Below, piece by piece: positions 44,225-44,452 of a DNA stretch of 44,452 nt. Position numbers and translations under genes: made by a program. Within the stretch, counting starts at the first letter, position 1, and every line of letters starts with the position of its first letter. Source of the DNA: Clostridia bacterium (GTDB taxonomy: Bacteria > Bacillota > Clostridia > Christensenellales > Borkfalkiaceae); assembly GCA_017507005.1 (NCBI GenBank), contig JAFWBT010000020.1:1-44452 (forward strand), given 5' to 3'. The notes beneath the pieces were generated by a model. It was not told where the DNA came from and searched no databases. It was given only the letters and a program-made list of their open reading frames with translations.

Positions 44225-44452
44225 GATCAAGCTACAAAGGGCTTACGGAGGATGCCTTGGTACGTGGCGCCGAAGAAGGACGTGACAAGCTGCGAAAAGC
44301 TACGGGGAGGAGCAAATATCTAGAGATCCGTAGATATCCGAATGAGGGAACTCAGCACGAGTAATATCGTGTTATCATATACTGAATAGATAGGTATATG
44401 AGGGGAACCCGGGGAACTGAAACATCTAAGTACCCGGAGGAAAAGAAAACAA
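44225..44452 (+). rRNA. 23S ribosomal RNA, 5' end (partial)
   Basis: The stretch GATCAAGCTACAAAGGGC (44225 on), GGATGCCTTGG and GAAGGACGTG match the 5' region of bacterial 23S rRNA. CTGAAACATCTAAGTACCCG and GGAAAAGAAA near the end match the same region. Only the first 228 nt are in the window. No 16S gene precedes it; its own promoter lies 285 nt upstream. Confidence 0.95.

Overview
This window looks like chromosome of an endospore-forming member of the Bacillota (class Clostridia), probably an uncultured gut-type lineage. Three things support this: the spoIIGA-sigE-sigG block and a spoIIQ-like gene, Firmicutes-type neighbourhoods (smc-ftsY, trmD-ylqF-rnhB-yraN, grpE/dnaK/dnaJ-prmA-rsmE-mtaB), and a surface lipoprotein built of the Cys-rich 'CTEAG...CxxCG...ALGH' repeat often seen in gut clostridia. 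Coding DNA has moderate GC with many GCG and CGT codons. Spacers are AT-rich and carry clear sigma-A promoters and intrinsic terminators. No species can be named from the sequence alone.

Layout. 1-1867: the 3' end of pnp, a membrane-bound GT2 glycosyltransferase, a palindromic dispersed repeat and a terminator. 1887-6354: mnmG and dnaA on the minus strand, facing away from recF on the plus strand; dnaN and recognisable DnaA-box clusters are absent. 6452-11575: a PHP phosphoesterase, a VanW protein, asnS, plsX and rnc. 11703-20611: smc, ftsY, an ABC transporter pair where ffh/rpsP/rimM would be expected, then trmD, ylqF, rnhB and yraN. 20770-23161: spoIIGA, sigE, sigG. 23362-25866: obgE, a repeat-filled spacer, yhbY, grpE. 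26172-31400: an accessory block between grpE and dnaK holding a Cys-rich lipoprotein, a short-chain dehydrogenase, a CE2-like carbohydrate esterase lipoprotein and a sugar O-acetyltransferase. 31681-38339: dnaK, dnaJ, prmA, rsmE, mtaB, hinT. 38464-43631: a YwmB-like protein, a SpoIIQ-like LytM protein, an M1 metallopeptidase lipoprotein, an FmdB zinc ribbon, a GH63/MGH1-like glycosidase and a minus-strand SGNH protein. 43905-44452: a strong promoter, a leader and the first 228 nt of 23S rRNA, with no 16S gene upstream.

How the genes work together. Most genes are housekeeping: RNA decay and processing, tRNA and rRNA modification, replication initiation, chromosome condensation, protein targeting and chaperones. 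The sporulation genes form a regulatory chain: SpoIIGA processes pro-sigma-E in the mother cell, sigma-G acts in the forespore, and the SpoIIQ-like protein belongs to the engulfment channel. The accessory block encodes surface functions, including an esterase translationally coupled to an acetyltransferase of opposite chemistry.

The strongest unexplained signals are: (i) an 18-bp motif, consensus TACCATGTACGCGTTGAA, scattered through spacers and twice overlapping genes; (ii) a 75-bp direct repeat between obgE and yhbY; (iii) a 23S gene with its own promoter and no adjacent 16S; (iv) the esterase/acetyltransferase and Cys-rich lipoprotein block splitting grpE from dnaK; (v) a terminator-like hairpin that hides the ribosome binding site of the YwmB-like gene.
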